From Coleofasciculus sp. FACHB-1120 (GTDB lineage: Bacteria > Cyanobacteriota > Cyanobacteriia > Cyanobacteriales > FACHB-T130), in assembly GCF_014698845.1 (NCBI RefSeq), contig NZ_JACJTV010000034.1:1-59476 (forward strand): 59,476 nt of DNA, read 5' to 3'. Positions 1 to 8,896 of this stretch are shown in pieces (positions within the stretch are counted from its first letter, which is position 1; the number at the start of each line of letters is the position of its first letter). The position numbers and the translations under genes were made by a program. The notes beneath the pieces were generated by a model that saw nothing but the letters and a program-made list of their open reading frames with translations, was not told the origin of the DNA and ran no database searches.

Positions 1-1
1 A

Positions 2-103
2 GAGATGCACCACCTCCATCAAGTGGTCAATTTGACCGAAGAACGGCAGCGCATTCTCCGCTTCCTGGGGGCGGCTTGCCAGAAATACTACCTACTGGTT
101 TGA
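2..103 (+). CDS. 3' end of an unidentified gene (partial at left edge)
   Basis: An open frame runs from the left edge to a TGA at 101-103 and encodes about 33 residues ending in QKYYLLV. It is rich in charged and helical residues (LTEERQRILRFLG) and reads like the C-terminus of a real protein. I cannot assign a family from this tail. It ends 10 bases before the next start on the same strand, so the two could share a transcript. Confidence 0.4.
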   Translation, partial: EMHHLHQVVNLTEERQRILRFLGAACQKYYLLV

Positions 104-113
104 AACCTGCGGA

Positions 114-3100
114 ATGTGGGTTTTAGCTTCACAACCAGATTCCAGAGTGGTACTCATCGCCGGGAGTCAGTCTGACTTTACTTCCAGCGAGCTGTGCCCG
201 GAGCGACAATCAAAGGGAGCGCGGTGCGGGTATGCATCCCCAGAAGCAGGTGCTTTGGGTTTGCCGAAGCTGCTGACCCCGCCCAACTGTTTTTTGAATC
301 TGGCAACGGGGGAGCCATCAGCAATCCATTGCGAGAATAAATGTGAGAATCAACACAGATGGTTGCCTTGTTCGTTGAAGCTGCGAAAGTTTACTCGAAT
401 CCTTGGGTCAACTCCAGAGGCTAAAAGCAAGGTGCCCTCGTTGGTGATTTTGGGACTGGGCGATCGCTTTAATGCGATCTTGCACAGCTACAAAACCACT
501 GAGAATTCTGAAGCCAATGCCAATCTTTACGAGCTGTATTTTGGATTTGATCCGGCGATTTTGGGCAGCATTTGCACCGAAATGACTCGCGCGTTGCACT
601 TAACCCCAGAGATATCCCCTGCTTTTGAGCGAGCCATTGCCGATTGGTGCCCTCAACCCAACCTCCCAGCCTTGCAGAGCGAATTCACCTCAACGCTGGT
701 GGGGGCTATCTTAACCAGTCAAATTAGCACTCAGACGCCAGAGAAAGCAGCAGCAGATGCTTGTAGCAGTGCTGGGGCAAGTTTGACCGACAACCCTAAA
801 GACGCCATAATTCTTGCCTCTCCAACCGACCGAACTAAACTCACCTTGTTTCGAGAGCCGGGAATCCAGGCGCACCTTGTCCAACCCCCCTTTCCCAAGG
901 CTGGATTGCCGAGTTGGCAACAACCAGAAAAGTTACTGCAAGAACTGCTACGCATTAGCTCGTCAAGCCAGGGAGCGCAGGTAATTTTGCAGCGTTCGGC
1001 GGTGTTGATTCAAGAGGCTTTTGGGGCGAGTCGGTGTTTAATTGCGTTCTATAGCCCCAAAGATGAGCGTACCTTGTGGAGTGCGATCGCCCACGATTCA
1101 TCTATCCCCGTTTCGGCTCGGCAAACTCATTATCCTGAATGGGCAAGTGTCGAACAGTGCCTTCTCAAACACCATCAGGGCAATCCTTGGGCAACTGAGC
1201 GAAACGTTGGCTCGACGGCTGCTGAATCTGTCTTCTTGACCTGGTTGCATACACACCCGCAGGAAATCGAGTCGCGAGAGATGGCATCTCTACACGGCGC
1301 GTCTGGACTGGTTGGGTTGCTAGTGCTTGAGCAATGGGATGAGAAGCGGGAGTGGCAACCGGGAGAGCGGCAATTACTGCATCTGACGCTGCAATTGGTA
1401 GAGCGAGGACACAACCTGGCAACGCTTTACCAGCAAGCAGAGGAACGGATTACTCATACGGCGCTATTAAATCGGCTGGTTGCCCAAATCCGGGCTTCTT
1501 TAGAGCTGTCCCATATCTTTGAAACGGTGACGCTAGAACTGGGTCATCTTTTGGTGGCAGATCGATGTTTGATTTTTCAGTATTTAGAGGAACAGCAGTG
1601 TTGGAAGCCGCTGACTGAGTATCGCGCTCATGCTGATATCCTCACAGCCATGAACTTGATCGTTCCCGATCAAAAAAACTGTTGTGCCAGAACGCTGCGG
1701 AATTTACAAGTTGTCCAGGTGAGCGATACGCGCTTAGTGGATGACCCGATGAATCGCTCTTTGGCGGCAAAATATCCGGGCGCTTGGTTGATGGTGCCGA
1801 TTCACCGGCAGCAAAAAATTTGGGGCTGCTTAACCTTCGCTCAGGATCAATTTCCCCGCTACTGGCACGAGTCGGAGTTAAAGTTTATTACGACCATTGC
1901 CGACCAACTAGCGATCGCTATCTACCAAGCCACCCTTTACCAACAAATTCAGGCGCAAAACCAAACCCTAGAAGCCTTGGTGCGAGAACGCACCGCTGAG
2001 CTAGAAAGTTTCTTTGATGCTCACCCAGACTACATTTTTGTGGTCGAACGTGAGAATCTGCGTCTGCGCTTTTGCAATCATGCTTTTGCTCAAAGGATGG
2101 GGTTTGACAACCGATATGCCGTTCAGGATCGGTCGATTCTAGAATGCTTCCCGCCTCTAATTGCCAAGTCTTTTGCCAAACAAAATTTGCGGGTTTTTGA
2201 ATCGGGAGAAACGCTACACGAACAGGAAACCCTTGTTTTCCCAGATGGGATTCACCACTTCAACACTTCCAGAGTGCCGCTGAAGCACTCCAATGGCGAG
2301 GTTTATGCTTGTTTGGGGACTTTCCGTGAAATTACAGAGCTAGTAGAGACGAAGCAGGCTCTCTCTCTGAGAACCGAGCAGTTGCAAGATGCCTTAACTG
2401 CCGCGAATGCAGCTTCTCAGGCGAAAACTGAGTTTCTAGCAACCATGAGTCATGAATTGCGGACACCGCTCACGTCTGTGATTGGGATGTCCTCCGCTTT
2501 GATGCAACCGTATTTTGGCGAACTGAGCGGAAAACAAAAGGAATATCTCAAGATTATTCATAATAGCGGACAGCACCTGTTGCAGCTGATTAACGATATT
2601 CTCGATTTGTCTAAGATTGAATCCGGTAAAGCCTCCTTAACCCTCAGTCAGTTTTCTCTGCGTCAGGTAGGGATTGACAGTTTGGAATTGTTGCAAGAAA
2701 AGGCTCAAGTCCAACAGGTAAAGCTAACAGCGGATTTCACTGAGTTGCCTCCCGCCGATGATTTCTGGGGCGATGAACGGCGCGTGCGGCAAATCTTGCT
2801 GAATTTACTCTCGAATGCGGTCAAGTTCACACCGCCTGGGGGGGAGGTATGGCTGCGGATGCAGTATCAAGGCAACCAGGTGATGATTGAGGTAGCAGAC
2901 ACGGGAATTGGGATTCCGATGGAGAAACAGCATCTTTTGTTTGAGGCGTTTCAACAAATTGATAGCTCTCTGCATCGGCAGCATGAAGGGACTGGGTTGG
3001 GATTGGCTTTGACTCGCCAGTTGGTGGAGATGCATGGTGGCACGATTAGCTTCCATTCGGAGGTAGACGCGGGAACGGTATTCGTGGTTTATCTTCTAGC

Positions 3101-3116
3101 CCAAAATCCAAATTGA
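114..3116 (+). CDS. Multi-sensor hybrid-less histidine kinase (DICT-like, GAF, GAF, PAS, HisKA, HATPase)
   Basis: Cytoplasmic sensor kinase of 1000 residues with no membrane segment. Domains seen: a stretch at about 105-215 resembling the DICT sensory domain (LVILGLGDRFNAIL, then FGFDPAIL); GAF at about 280-440; a second GAF at about 455-615; a coiled linker; PAS at about 640-760; HisKA with SHELRTPL, phospho-acceptor His780; and a HATPase domain with an N box (LLNLLSNAVKFTP), DTGIGIP and GTGLGLAL. No receiver domain follows, so it needs a separate response regulator, which is not adjacent. The first ~100 residues look unlike any domain and the upstream Shine-Dalgarno is poor (GGA immediately before ATG). 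The true start may lie downstream, for example the GTG near residue 106. GAF2 lacks an obvious bilin-binding Cys-His pair. Confidence 0.85.
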   Translation: MWVLASQPDSRVVLIAGSQSDFTSSELCPERQSKGARCGYASPEAGALGLPKLLTPPNCFLNLATGEPSAIHCENKCENQHRWLPCSLKLRKFTRILGSTPEAKSKVPSLVILGLGDRFNAILHSYKTTENSEANANLYELYFGFDPAILGSICTEMTRALHLTPEISPAFERAIADWCPQPNLPALQSEFTSTLVGAILTSQISTQTPEKAAADACSSAGASLTDNPKDAIILASPTDRTKLTLFREPGIQAHLVQPPFPKAGLPSWQQPEKLLQELLRISSSSQGAQVILQRSAVLIQEAFGASRCLIAFYSPKDERTLWSAIAHDSSIPVSARQTHYPEWASVEQCLLKHHQGNPWATERNVGSTAAESVFLTWLHTHPQEIESREMASLHGASGLVGLLVLEQWDEKREWQPGERQLLHLTLQLVERGHNLATLYQQAEERITHTALLNRLVAQIRASLELSHIFETVTLELGHLLVADRCLIFQYLEEQQCWKPLTEYRAHADILTAMNLIVPDQKNCCARTLRNLQVVQVSDTRLVDDPMNRSLAAKYPGAWLMVPIHRQQKIWGCLTFAQDQFPRYWHESELKFITTIADQLAIAIYQATLYQQIQAQNQTLEALVRERTAELESFFDAHPDYIFVVERENLRLRFCNHAFAQRMGFDNRYAVQDRSILECFPPLIAKSFAKQNLRVFESGETLHEQETLVFPDGIHHFNTSRVPLKHSNGEVYACLGTFREITELVETKQALSLRTEQLQDALTAANAASQAKTEFLATMSHELRTPLTSVIGMSSALMQPYFGELSGKQKEYLKIIHNSGQHLLQLINDILDLSKIESGKASLTLSQFSLRQVGIDSLELLQEKAQVQQVKLTADFTELPPADDFWGDERRVRQILLNLLSNAVKFTPPGGEVWLRMQYQGNQVMIEVADTGIGIPMEKQHLLFEAFQQIDSSLHRQHEGTGLGLALTRQLVEMHGGTISFHSEVDAGTVFVVYLLAQNPN

Positions 3117-3420
3117 AGGGGTAAGGGATCATCCGTCGCGGAGAATGGATGAAATCTAGCCACATCTAGCGACTCCCGACTTTCTTTTCTGCAAACCTTC
3201 AAAACAATCGGTCGGGATATCCCCTGGGTTTTCTACAATGGAATGGGGTGTTCCATCCAATGTGTCCCGATTGGGTGGAGAAGCACAAATGGTGTTAAGG
3301 ATGGTGTCAAGGACAGCGCGTTGAAGTTTTACGTGCTGGGTGCGGCTGTTCCTTCGAGGGGTTATAAGTCGGGATGGTGGCGCTGTATTCTGGAGAATCT
3401 GCTTGCACTTTGCTCATTTA

Positions 3421-3467
3421 AGCAATTGGCTGGCACGTTAATTGCCAATCTGGAATGGCCAATTGCT
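3421..3467. other. Inverted repeat in the leader of the site-2 protease gene
   Basis: The gap 3117-3507 holds no convincing gene. Near its end, AGCAATTGGC (3421-3430) is exactly complementary to GCCAATTGCT (3458-3467), and TGGCA (3431-3435) pairs with TGCCA (3443-3447) inside the loop. It ends 40 bases before the M50 protease start, so it could be a leader structure or an operator. The role is unknown. Confidence 0.35.
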
Positions 3468-3507
3468 AGCCAGTTAATTCTCCTGTAGACCAATTCAGAT
3501 TTAGATC

Positions 3508-5007
3508 ATGGAACTCTGGTTGCTCCTACTGTTACTAGGATTGTTTACTTACTTCATCGTGAAGCGCAGTGTTGCTAGCATCACCCGAACCCCAGTCTGG
3601 CTTTTGTGGATAGTGATGATGACACCGGCATTCATTTGGAGTGCCTGGATTCTGGTCTACGGTGAAGATAAGCGAATGCCGCTAGCTTTGGAGATTGCCC
3701 CATTTATCATTTGCCCGTTATTGTACTGGCTGCTGATTCAGTGGGGTCGTCGAGATTTTACCCCGCCGCCAAAACCGCAAGAAATGGTGGCGGAACAAGC
3801 TCAAAATCTATCTGAGGTAAAGCCTGTCGCTGCTGGCGATGCAGGGAGTACTGTCCGTCCGATTGATAAAACAGAAGAAACAAATCTTCGCAATTGTTTT
3901 CCCTGGACTATCTATTACCTCCAGAACATCGATTACCGACCCCAAGCGGTGATTTGTCGCGGGAAGTTGCGAACGAATCCGGAGGTGGCGTACCAGACAA
4001 TTCGGGAGAATATTGAGAAATTATTTGGCGATCGCTTCTTTGTGGTCTTTCAAGAAGGTTTGAATGGGAGTCCGTTCTTCGCACTGGTTCCTAATCCCCA
4101 AGCTCACCCACAGGCAAAGCAGCAAACGGAACCTTTAAAACGACCGGCTTTAGCCTTAGGGCTGCTGATCGCGACTTTATTTACCACTACTTTAGTCGGG
4201 GTAGAACTTTCTGAAGTTTCTAACGCCGCACTGCAATCTAACCCAGCTTTACTGTTAAAAGGACTGCCCTATGCTTTGGCATTGGTGGCTATCTTAGGCA
4301 TCCACGAACTCGGTCATTACCTGAGTGCCCAATATCACAAAATTCGCACCACGCTGCCTTACTTTATCCCCGTTCCTTTTTTCCTGGGGACGTTTGGAGC
4401 ATTTATTGGGCGGCGATCGCCCGTACCCAGCCGCAAAGCGTTATTCGATCTGGGCATTGCCAGTTCCGTCGCTGGTTTTTTGGTGACGTTACCGCTATTG
4501 TTTTGGGGATTGGCGCACTCGGATGTGGTTGCTGTGTCGGAGCAGTCGAGTATCTTAAACTTCACCTCTTTGAATCCCCGGTTTTCCCTGTTATTAACTT
4601 TGCTAAGTAAATGGGCACTAGGATCTGAACTGACAGCAAACATGGCAATCAAGCTTCACCCAGTAGGAGTGGCTGCGTATATCGGTTTTATCTGGACAGC
4701 GTTTAAATTGATGCCGGTAGGACATCTGGATGGCGGTCACATTGTCCACGCCATGTTTGGACAACGAAATGGGGCGATGATTGGTCAAATTAGCAGGCTG
4801 TTGATGCTGGGGTTGTCTCTGGTTCAGCCGGATTTGTTTATTTGGGCAATCTTCTTATTCTTGATGCCAGTTTCTGATGAACCGGCGCTGAATGATGTGA
4901 GCGAACTTGACAACAAGCGCGATTTCTGGGGATTGTTAGTTTTGGCGCTTTTAGTGAGCATTCTATTGCCAGTGCCAGGAAATCTCGCGCAGTTGTTGAA
5001 GATTTGA
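3508..5007 (+). CDS. Site-2 protease family membrane metalloprotease (M50, EGY-like)
   Basis: Intramembrane zinc metalloprotease of 499 residues. The zinc-binding HELGH is seen in GIHELGHYLSAQYHK, and the third ligand region in GHLDGGH. The N-terminus starts with two hydrophobic segments. A soluble domain of about 150 residues carries RGKLR, close to the GNLR motif of chloroplast EGY proteases, and at least six membrane segments follow. The family cleaves membrane substrates within the bilayer; the substrate here is unknown. It differs from RseP (also in this window at 41615) by having no PDZ domain and a long N-terminal domain. Start taken at ATG 3508; upstream there is no strong Shine-Dalgarno. 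It sits alone, followed by trmFO after a 140-base gap. Confidence 0.9.
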   Translation: MELWLLLLLLGLFTYFIVKRSVASITRTPVWLLWIVMMTPAFIWSAWILVYGEDKRMPLALEIAPFIICPLLYWLLIQWGRRDFTPPPKPQEMVAEQAQNLSEVKPVAAGDAGSTVRPIDKTEETNLRNCFPWTIYYLQNIDYRPQAVICRGKLRTNPEVAYQTIRENIEKLFGDRFFVVFQEGLNGSPFFALVPNPQAHPQAKQQTEPLKRPALALGLLIATLFTTTLVGVELSEVSNAALQSNPALLLKGLPYALALVAILGIHELGHYLSAQYHKIRTTLPYFIPVPFFLGTFGAFIGRRSPVPSRKALFDLGIASSVAGFLVTLPLLFWGLAHSDVVAVSEQSSILNFTSLNPRFSLLLTLLSKWALGSELTANMAIKLHPVGVAAYIGFIWTAFKLMPVGHLDGGHIVHAMFGQRNGAMIGQISRLLMLGLSLVQPDLFIWAIFLFLMPVSDEPALNDVSELDNKRDFWGLLVLALLVSILLPVPGNLAQLLKI

Positions 5008-5148
5008 TCCAGATAATTGAGTAAAAAGTAATTGGTAAAAAATTTTAAGGGGAGACACGATTACTCGTGTCTGATTTATGAGTTGTGAATTCAAAAATTT
5101 TCTTGGAACTCATCACTCTCATTAGCTATTAGCAAAGGAATAAGAACA

Positions 5149-6564
5149 ATGGAAAAACAGCCGATTCATGTGATAGGTGGTGGTTTGGCGGGGACGGAAG
5201 CGGCGTGGCAAATCGCTAATGCGGGTGTGCCAGTGGTGCTGCACGAAATGCGACCGCTGCGGTTTAGCCCTGCCCACCACTCCGAACACTTGGCAGAATT
5301 GGTGTGCAGTAATTCCTTTGGGGCAATGTCGAGCGATCGCGCAGCCGGTCTTTTGCATGAAGAATTACGTCGTCTCGGCTCAATGATTATTAGTAAAGCC
5401 GACGAACACGCGGTTCCCGCTGGGGGTGCCTTGGCGGTGGATAGGGGCGTATTTAGCCGCGAATTGACAGAAATCCTCGCGAATCATCCCCTGATTGAGT
5501 TACGACGCGGTGAATTGCGCCAAATCCCCACAGAAGGCATTGTCGTCCTCACCAGTGGCCCGCTAACCAGTCCCGATTTGGCTGAAGATTTGCAGCAGTT
5601 CACGGGCATGGAATACATGAGCTTTTTCGATGCCGCCAGCCCGATTGTGGTGGGAGAATCGATTAACCGAGATGTGGCTTTCTTGGCTTCTCGTTACGAC
5701 AAGGGAGACGCGGCTTATCTCAATTGCCCGATGAATCGGGAGCAATATCTCCACTTTAGGCAGGAACTCTGCAAAGCTGAACAAACGGAATTGAAGGACT
5801 TTGACCGGGAAACGGCTAAGTTTTTTGAAGCTTGTCTGCCGATTGAAGAACTAGCGCAGCGGGGGGAAGATACGATGCGTTATGGCCCGTTGAAGCCGGT
5901 GGGATTGTTTGATGCCCGTAAAGGCGATTTCCGCGCCCCAGAAAATCAGTCGCAACGTCCTTATGCGGTGGTGCAGTTGCGCCAAGAAGATAAGGCGGGG
6001 CAGTTGTGGAATCTAGTCGGATTTCAGACGAATTTGCGCTGGGGCGAACAAAAGAGAGTATTTCAGCTGATTCCAGGGTTGGAAAATGCTGAGTTTGTGC
6101 GGCTGGGCGTGATGCACCGCAACACATTTATTAATGCGCCCCAACTGTTAAAGCCTTCTTTGCAATTCCACAAACGCGCCACGTTGCTTGCGGCGGGGCA
6201 ATTGGTGGGGACTGAGGGCTATACGGCAGCGGCGGCGGGTGGCTGGCTGGCAGGGACGAATGCGGCGCGGCTGGCTTTGGGCAAAGAGCCGCTAACGCTA
6301 CCGGGAACGACGATGATGGGGGCGTTGTTTGAATTTATTAGTTCGGCGTCATCAAAGCATTTTCAACCAATGCCACCTAATTTCGGAATTTTGCCGGAAC
6401 TGCCGACTCGGATTCGCAATAAGCAGGAGCGATATGGAGTTTATCGCGATCGCTCTTTTGCCGATTTAGCAAGTTGGAAAGCTGCGTCCAAACTTCTTGT
6501 TCCCAAGGTGAGTCTGGAACGAGAAGCGACAAGCGTTTCCATTGAATCAGGAACGGGGATTTAA
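5149..6564 (+). CDS. trmFO: tRNA m5U54 methyltransferase, folate/FAD-dependent (TrmFO)
   Basis: Makes ribothymidine at position 54 of tRNA using methylenetetrahydrofolate and FADH2. The N-terminus shows the FAD-binding glycine motif ([16 protein letters not shown]), followed by the family stretch HEMRP and the LVCSNSFG region that carries a catalytic cysteine. The C-terminal region has [19 protein letters not shown], typical of GidA-related flavoproteins. At 471 residues it has the family's length. The ATG at 5149 is preceded by AAGGAA at suitable spacing. A strong 20 bp hairpin directly after the stop probably ends the transcript. Confidence 0.95.
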   Translation: MEKQPIHVIGGGLAGTEAAWQIANAGVPVVLHEMRPLRFSPAHHSEHLAELVCSNSFGAMSSDRAAGLLHEELRRLGSMIISKADEHAVPAGGALAVDRGVFSRELTEILANHPLIELRRGELRQIPTEGIVVLTSGPLTSPDLAEDLQQFTGMEYMSFFDAASPIVVGESINRDVAFLASRYDKGDAAYLNCPMNREQYLHFRQELCKAEQTELKDFDRETAKFFEACLPIEELAQRGEDTMRYGPLKPVGLFDARKGDFRAPENQSQRPYAVVQLRQEDKAGQLWNLVGFQTNLRWGEQKRVFQLIPGLENAEFVRLGVMHRNTFINAPQLLKPSLQFHKRATLLAAGQLVGTEGYTAAAAGGWLAGTNAARLALGKEPLTLPGTTMMGALFEFISSASSKHFQPMPPNFGILPELPTRIRNKQERYGVYRDRSFADLASWKAASKLLVPKVSLEREATSVSIESGTGI

Positions 6565-6570
6565 TTAACC

Positions 6571-6615
6571 TCCCATTCTGTAGGGGATGGCGCTGCCATC
6601 CCCTACAGAATGGGA
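6571..6615. terminator. Perfect 19-20 bp hairpin after trmFO
   Basis: The arm 6572-6590 (CCCATTCTGTAGGGGATGG) is fully complementary to 6596-6614, with a five-base spacer whose outer C-G can also pair. There is no U-tract. It may end trmFO or the convergent small gene, or be a repeat: similar GTAGGGG...CCCCTAC hairpins occur at 26108 and 42763. Confidence 0.6.
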
Positions 6616-6663
6616 ATGAGTGTAAGTGATTGAATCCACCTTCCTCAGTAGCATTCAGTAGCA

Positions 6664-6831
6664 TTAAGATCCCATAAGTCCGAAATAATAACTTGCAGCA
6701 ACAACGATAATTGTTAATACTCCAATCGTCGTACTGATAACAAATTGCTTAGAGGTTTTTTGATTAAGCTCCTGTTTGCTTTCACTTTGCTCAGTGCTAG
6801 CCCCACGATTGGTTGCTTCGTTAGTTTTCAT
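6664..6831 (-). CDS. Small single-pass membrane protein, unknown
   Basis: A 55-residue protein: a polar, Gln/Ser/Thr/Glu-rich N-terminus (NRGASTEQSESKQELNQ), then one hydrophobic segment (about residues 31-50) and a short GLMGS end. I chose the ATG at 6831 because the longer version from 6891 adds a stretch with no similarity to the polar domain. It has no chlorophyll-binding ExxNGR motif, so it is not a high-light-inducible protein. Existence as a gene is likely but not certain. Confidence 0.5.
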   Translation of the reverse strand: MKTNEATNRGASTEQSESKQELNQKTSKQFVISTTIGVLTIIVVAASYYFGLMGS

Positions 6832-7089
6832 GGTTGTTAATGGTTTATGGTTATTTATTACCCAGTTTGCTACAACTGCCAGGAACTTCATCTAACTTAA
6901 GAATTATCAAGGGAATGTATACAGCGATACTTAATAGCTTTATACTCAATTGTCTGACAAACAGAACTGGTGGCTTAAAAATGGACTTTAATAATCCTTT
7001 GGTAAGGCTTTTTTAGGCTTTAAATTTCCTAAAAAAGCTTGTATAAATTATTTTTTAATGGTATATTTTTATAATGGGAATCTGTGCGT

Positions 7090-8127
7090 TCAGGTAAATT
7101 GTTTCTCGATTAGCCGCACTGCCTCTACAGCACCATTAGGATAATCCGCAGGGCGATTGGATACCTGATTTTGCAGCATTGCCACAGTCGCGATCGCGTC
7201 CTCAATCTCTTCAACACAGTAGGCGCATCGTAAAGCCCTAACCTTTTGACGGTCATATAGTCGCTTAAAAGCAAAAGCGACTAACGGAACGCCCACCGCA
7301 GCACATTCATGAACCGTGTTATAACCAGCGCCACCGACAACGACATCAGCCGCTGGGAGGCATTCAATTCCTGGTGAGTGAGACACCCAGAACTGCGGCG
7401 GACATCCCTCTGGACAGACGGGTGCTAAAACACGCAGCGCTGCGTCTGGAAACGCTGCCTCTAGGTGAGTTGATAACTTACCAAAGAAAGATAATTCGGA
7501 AGCTTGTCCGGCGGCACAGACAAGGATAATCTTTTCTCTAAGCCGCGCAGGCGGATTTTGTTTGTGTAGCCGCGAATTACCTTCGCATGGGTGAGCGCAA
7601 TTCAGACCAAGTAGCGATCGCGCCTTCATTCTATCTGGCAGTTCCTCCGCATTGCGAATTAACCAGGGACTGGTGTAACGCACAATTGGTAAATCTGCTA
7701 GCGGTGAATCTTCTCCTTCTCCTGGCACAATAATCGCATCGAAATTTTCTGTAACAAAAGAGCGCAACGCGAAGCGGTGAATATAAACTGGGCTGATATC
7801 GCGGTGAATTAAAATTCGGGGGATGTGTTTTAACTGGGGCAAAATATCTGCCAATTCACCACCCAACCCGCGAGGAAAAGTATCGACAATTAAACAGTCG
7901 TAACGGGTGTTTAATAAAACATCCCGCACTTGTTCGCAAGTCGCTGCAAAACCAGCATCAGGTGCAATGATTTGCACATCGCAACTCTCATCGCGCAAGT
8001 AAGTTGCATAAGGGCTATTCGTAAGAATTTTGACGTGATGGTAACGGGAGGCAATTCGTCCGAGAGATAAGCTACGGGTAAAATGTCCCCAACCGCCTCC
8101 CAAAGCATAAATCAACCAAGTTGTCAT
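7090..8127 (-). CDS. MurG-like glycosyltransferase
   Basis: About 345 residues with a GT-B fold. The N-terminal motif YALGGGWGHFTRSLSLG is the glycine-rich acceptor-side loop of MurG/MGDG-synthase-like enzymes. The C-terminal VVGGAGYNTVHECAAVGVPL is the nucleotide-sugar binding signature, followed by DRQKVRA. No membrane segment is seen. It is too divergent from MurG to be the peptidoglycan enzyme, and donor and acceptor cannot be told. Three ATGs are in frame (8154, 8142, 8127). The first two lie in or at the edge of an intergenic inverted repeat, so I prefer 8127, which gives MTTWLIYALGGG. It may be cotranscribed with the FHA gene upstream, although the repeat lies between them. Confidence 0.8.
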   Translation of the reverse strand: MTTWLIYALGGGWGHFTRSLSLGRIASRYHHVKILTNSPYATYLRDESCDVQIIAPDAGFAATCEQVRDVLLNTRYDCLIVDTFPRGLGGELADILPQLKHIPRILIHRDISPVYIHRFALRSFVTENFDAIIVPGEGEDSPLADLPIVRYTSPWLIRNAEELPDRMKARSLLGLNCAHPCEGNSRLHKQNPPARLREKIILVCAAGQASELSFFGKLSTHLEAAFPDAALRVLAPVCPEGCPPQFWVSHSPGIECLPAADVVVGGAGYNTVHECAAVGVPLVAFAFKRLYDRQKVRALRCAYCVEEIEDAIATVAMLQNQVSNRPADYPNGAVEAVRLIEKQFT

Positions 8128-8141
8128 TTTTGGAGTTTTCA

Positions 8142-8233
8142 TCGCAAAGAACACAAAGGTAAACGCAAAGGTACGCTAAGAAATCATTTTTTCTTGACGT
8201 ACCTCTGCGTTATCCTTAGCGTCCCTCTGCGTT
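8142..8233. repeat. Long imperfect inverted repeat of the CGCAAAGA/CCTTWGCG type
   Basis: The left arm (8142-8175, with GCAAAGAACACAAAGG) and right arm (8198-8233, with CCTTAGCGTCCCTCTGCG) are mostly complementary around a 22-base spacer. The motif family resembles dispersed intergenic repeats of filamentous cyanobacteria. A half-copy with CCGCGAAGATGCTAAGG lies at about 34240. It separates the FHA gene from the glycosyltransferase and may act as an attenuator or terminator. Confidence 0.55.
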
Positions 8234-8239
8234 GAAAAT

Positions 8240-8893
8240 TTAACTCGCCCCCATATCCATCTCAAAATCGGCATCCATTTCCCCTTCTAGACTCATATTG
8301 TCTGCTTCGGTGAAATCGACATTGCCAGTTTCCGGGTCATAATAATAGCGATCGCGGTTGTCATAGTAGTTGCTGCCCCAATAACCGCGATTGTAGTTAC
8401 CATATCCAGAGTAATAGGAATAATCGTAATAATAGGGGTTATTATCCGGGTAACTACAGTAAGGACAGCCGATGTTTGTAGTGCGTCCGCAGCGACGTTT
8501 GAAGAGAAATCCCACCATGCGATCGCATTCTCCACTTGCACCGATTTCCGATGAACTGGTAGTCTGACTGCTGCTGGGATTGAGTTGAATTTCGTAGGGG
8601 CCAATTTGCAAGCGATCGCCATCTATTAGCGTACTACTGGGCAACCGGACGCTGTTGATTAAGGTGCCGGTACTGCTATTTTGATCGACTACGATTAACT
8701 CTCCATTCGCTACATCAATTAGAGCATGATATTCAGCCACTCGTTCGCTGGCTAACACAATCCTAGCAACCCGATTGCCATCAATTTCTTGGGGCATTGA
8801 GGCAAATTCCCGACCCAAGGCGACAGGCGTCTCTAACAGGGGTTCTCGTCGTTCGCTGGTGACTGGATCTATCCAACTCAGTTGAATTTGCAA
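8240..8893 (-). CDS. FHA-domain protein with cysteine cluster and tyrosine-rich tail
   Basis: The 217 residues fall in three parts. Residues ~22-105 are an FHA fold (VALGRE, then SSTGTLINSVRL, close to the NGTxVN loop). Residues ~120-150 carry four cysteines (GECD, KRRCGR, IGCPYC), possibly metal-binding. Residues ~150-195 are a low-complexity Tyr/Asn/Gly/Asp tail, and the end is acidic with repeated Glu, Asp and Met. FHA domains bind phosphothreonine, but the usual SRxH of the recognition loop reads VAEYH here, so phospho-binding is uncertain. The start lies 3 bases after the upstream lipoprotein stop, implying translational coupling. Confidence 0.85.
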   Translation of the reverse strand: MQIQLSWIDPVTSERREPLLETPVALGREFASMPQEIDGNRVARIVLASERVAEYHALIDVANGELIVVDQNSSTGTLINSVRLPSSTLIDGDRLQIGPYEIQLNPSSSQTTSSSEIGASGECDRMVGFLFKRRCGRTTNIGCPYCSYPDNNPYYYDYSYYSGYGNYNRGYWGSNYYDNRDRYYYDPETGNVDFTEADNMSLEGEMDADFEMDMGAS

Positions 8894-8896
8894 GGA

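Noticed and set aside
463-470. GCGATCGC palindromes as regulatory sites
   Set aside because: These HIP1 octamers are spread throughout genes and gaps, as known for cyanobacteria, and are not specific operators.
3243-3488. 81-residue plus-strand frame in the gap before the site-2 protease
   Set aside because: No domain, odd composition, and it contains the inverted repeat at 3421; probably non-coding.
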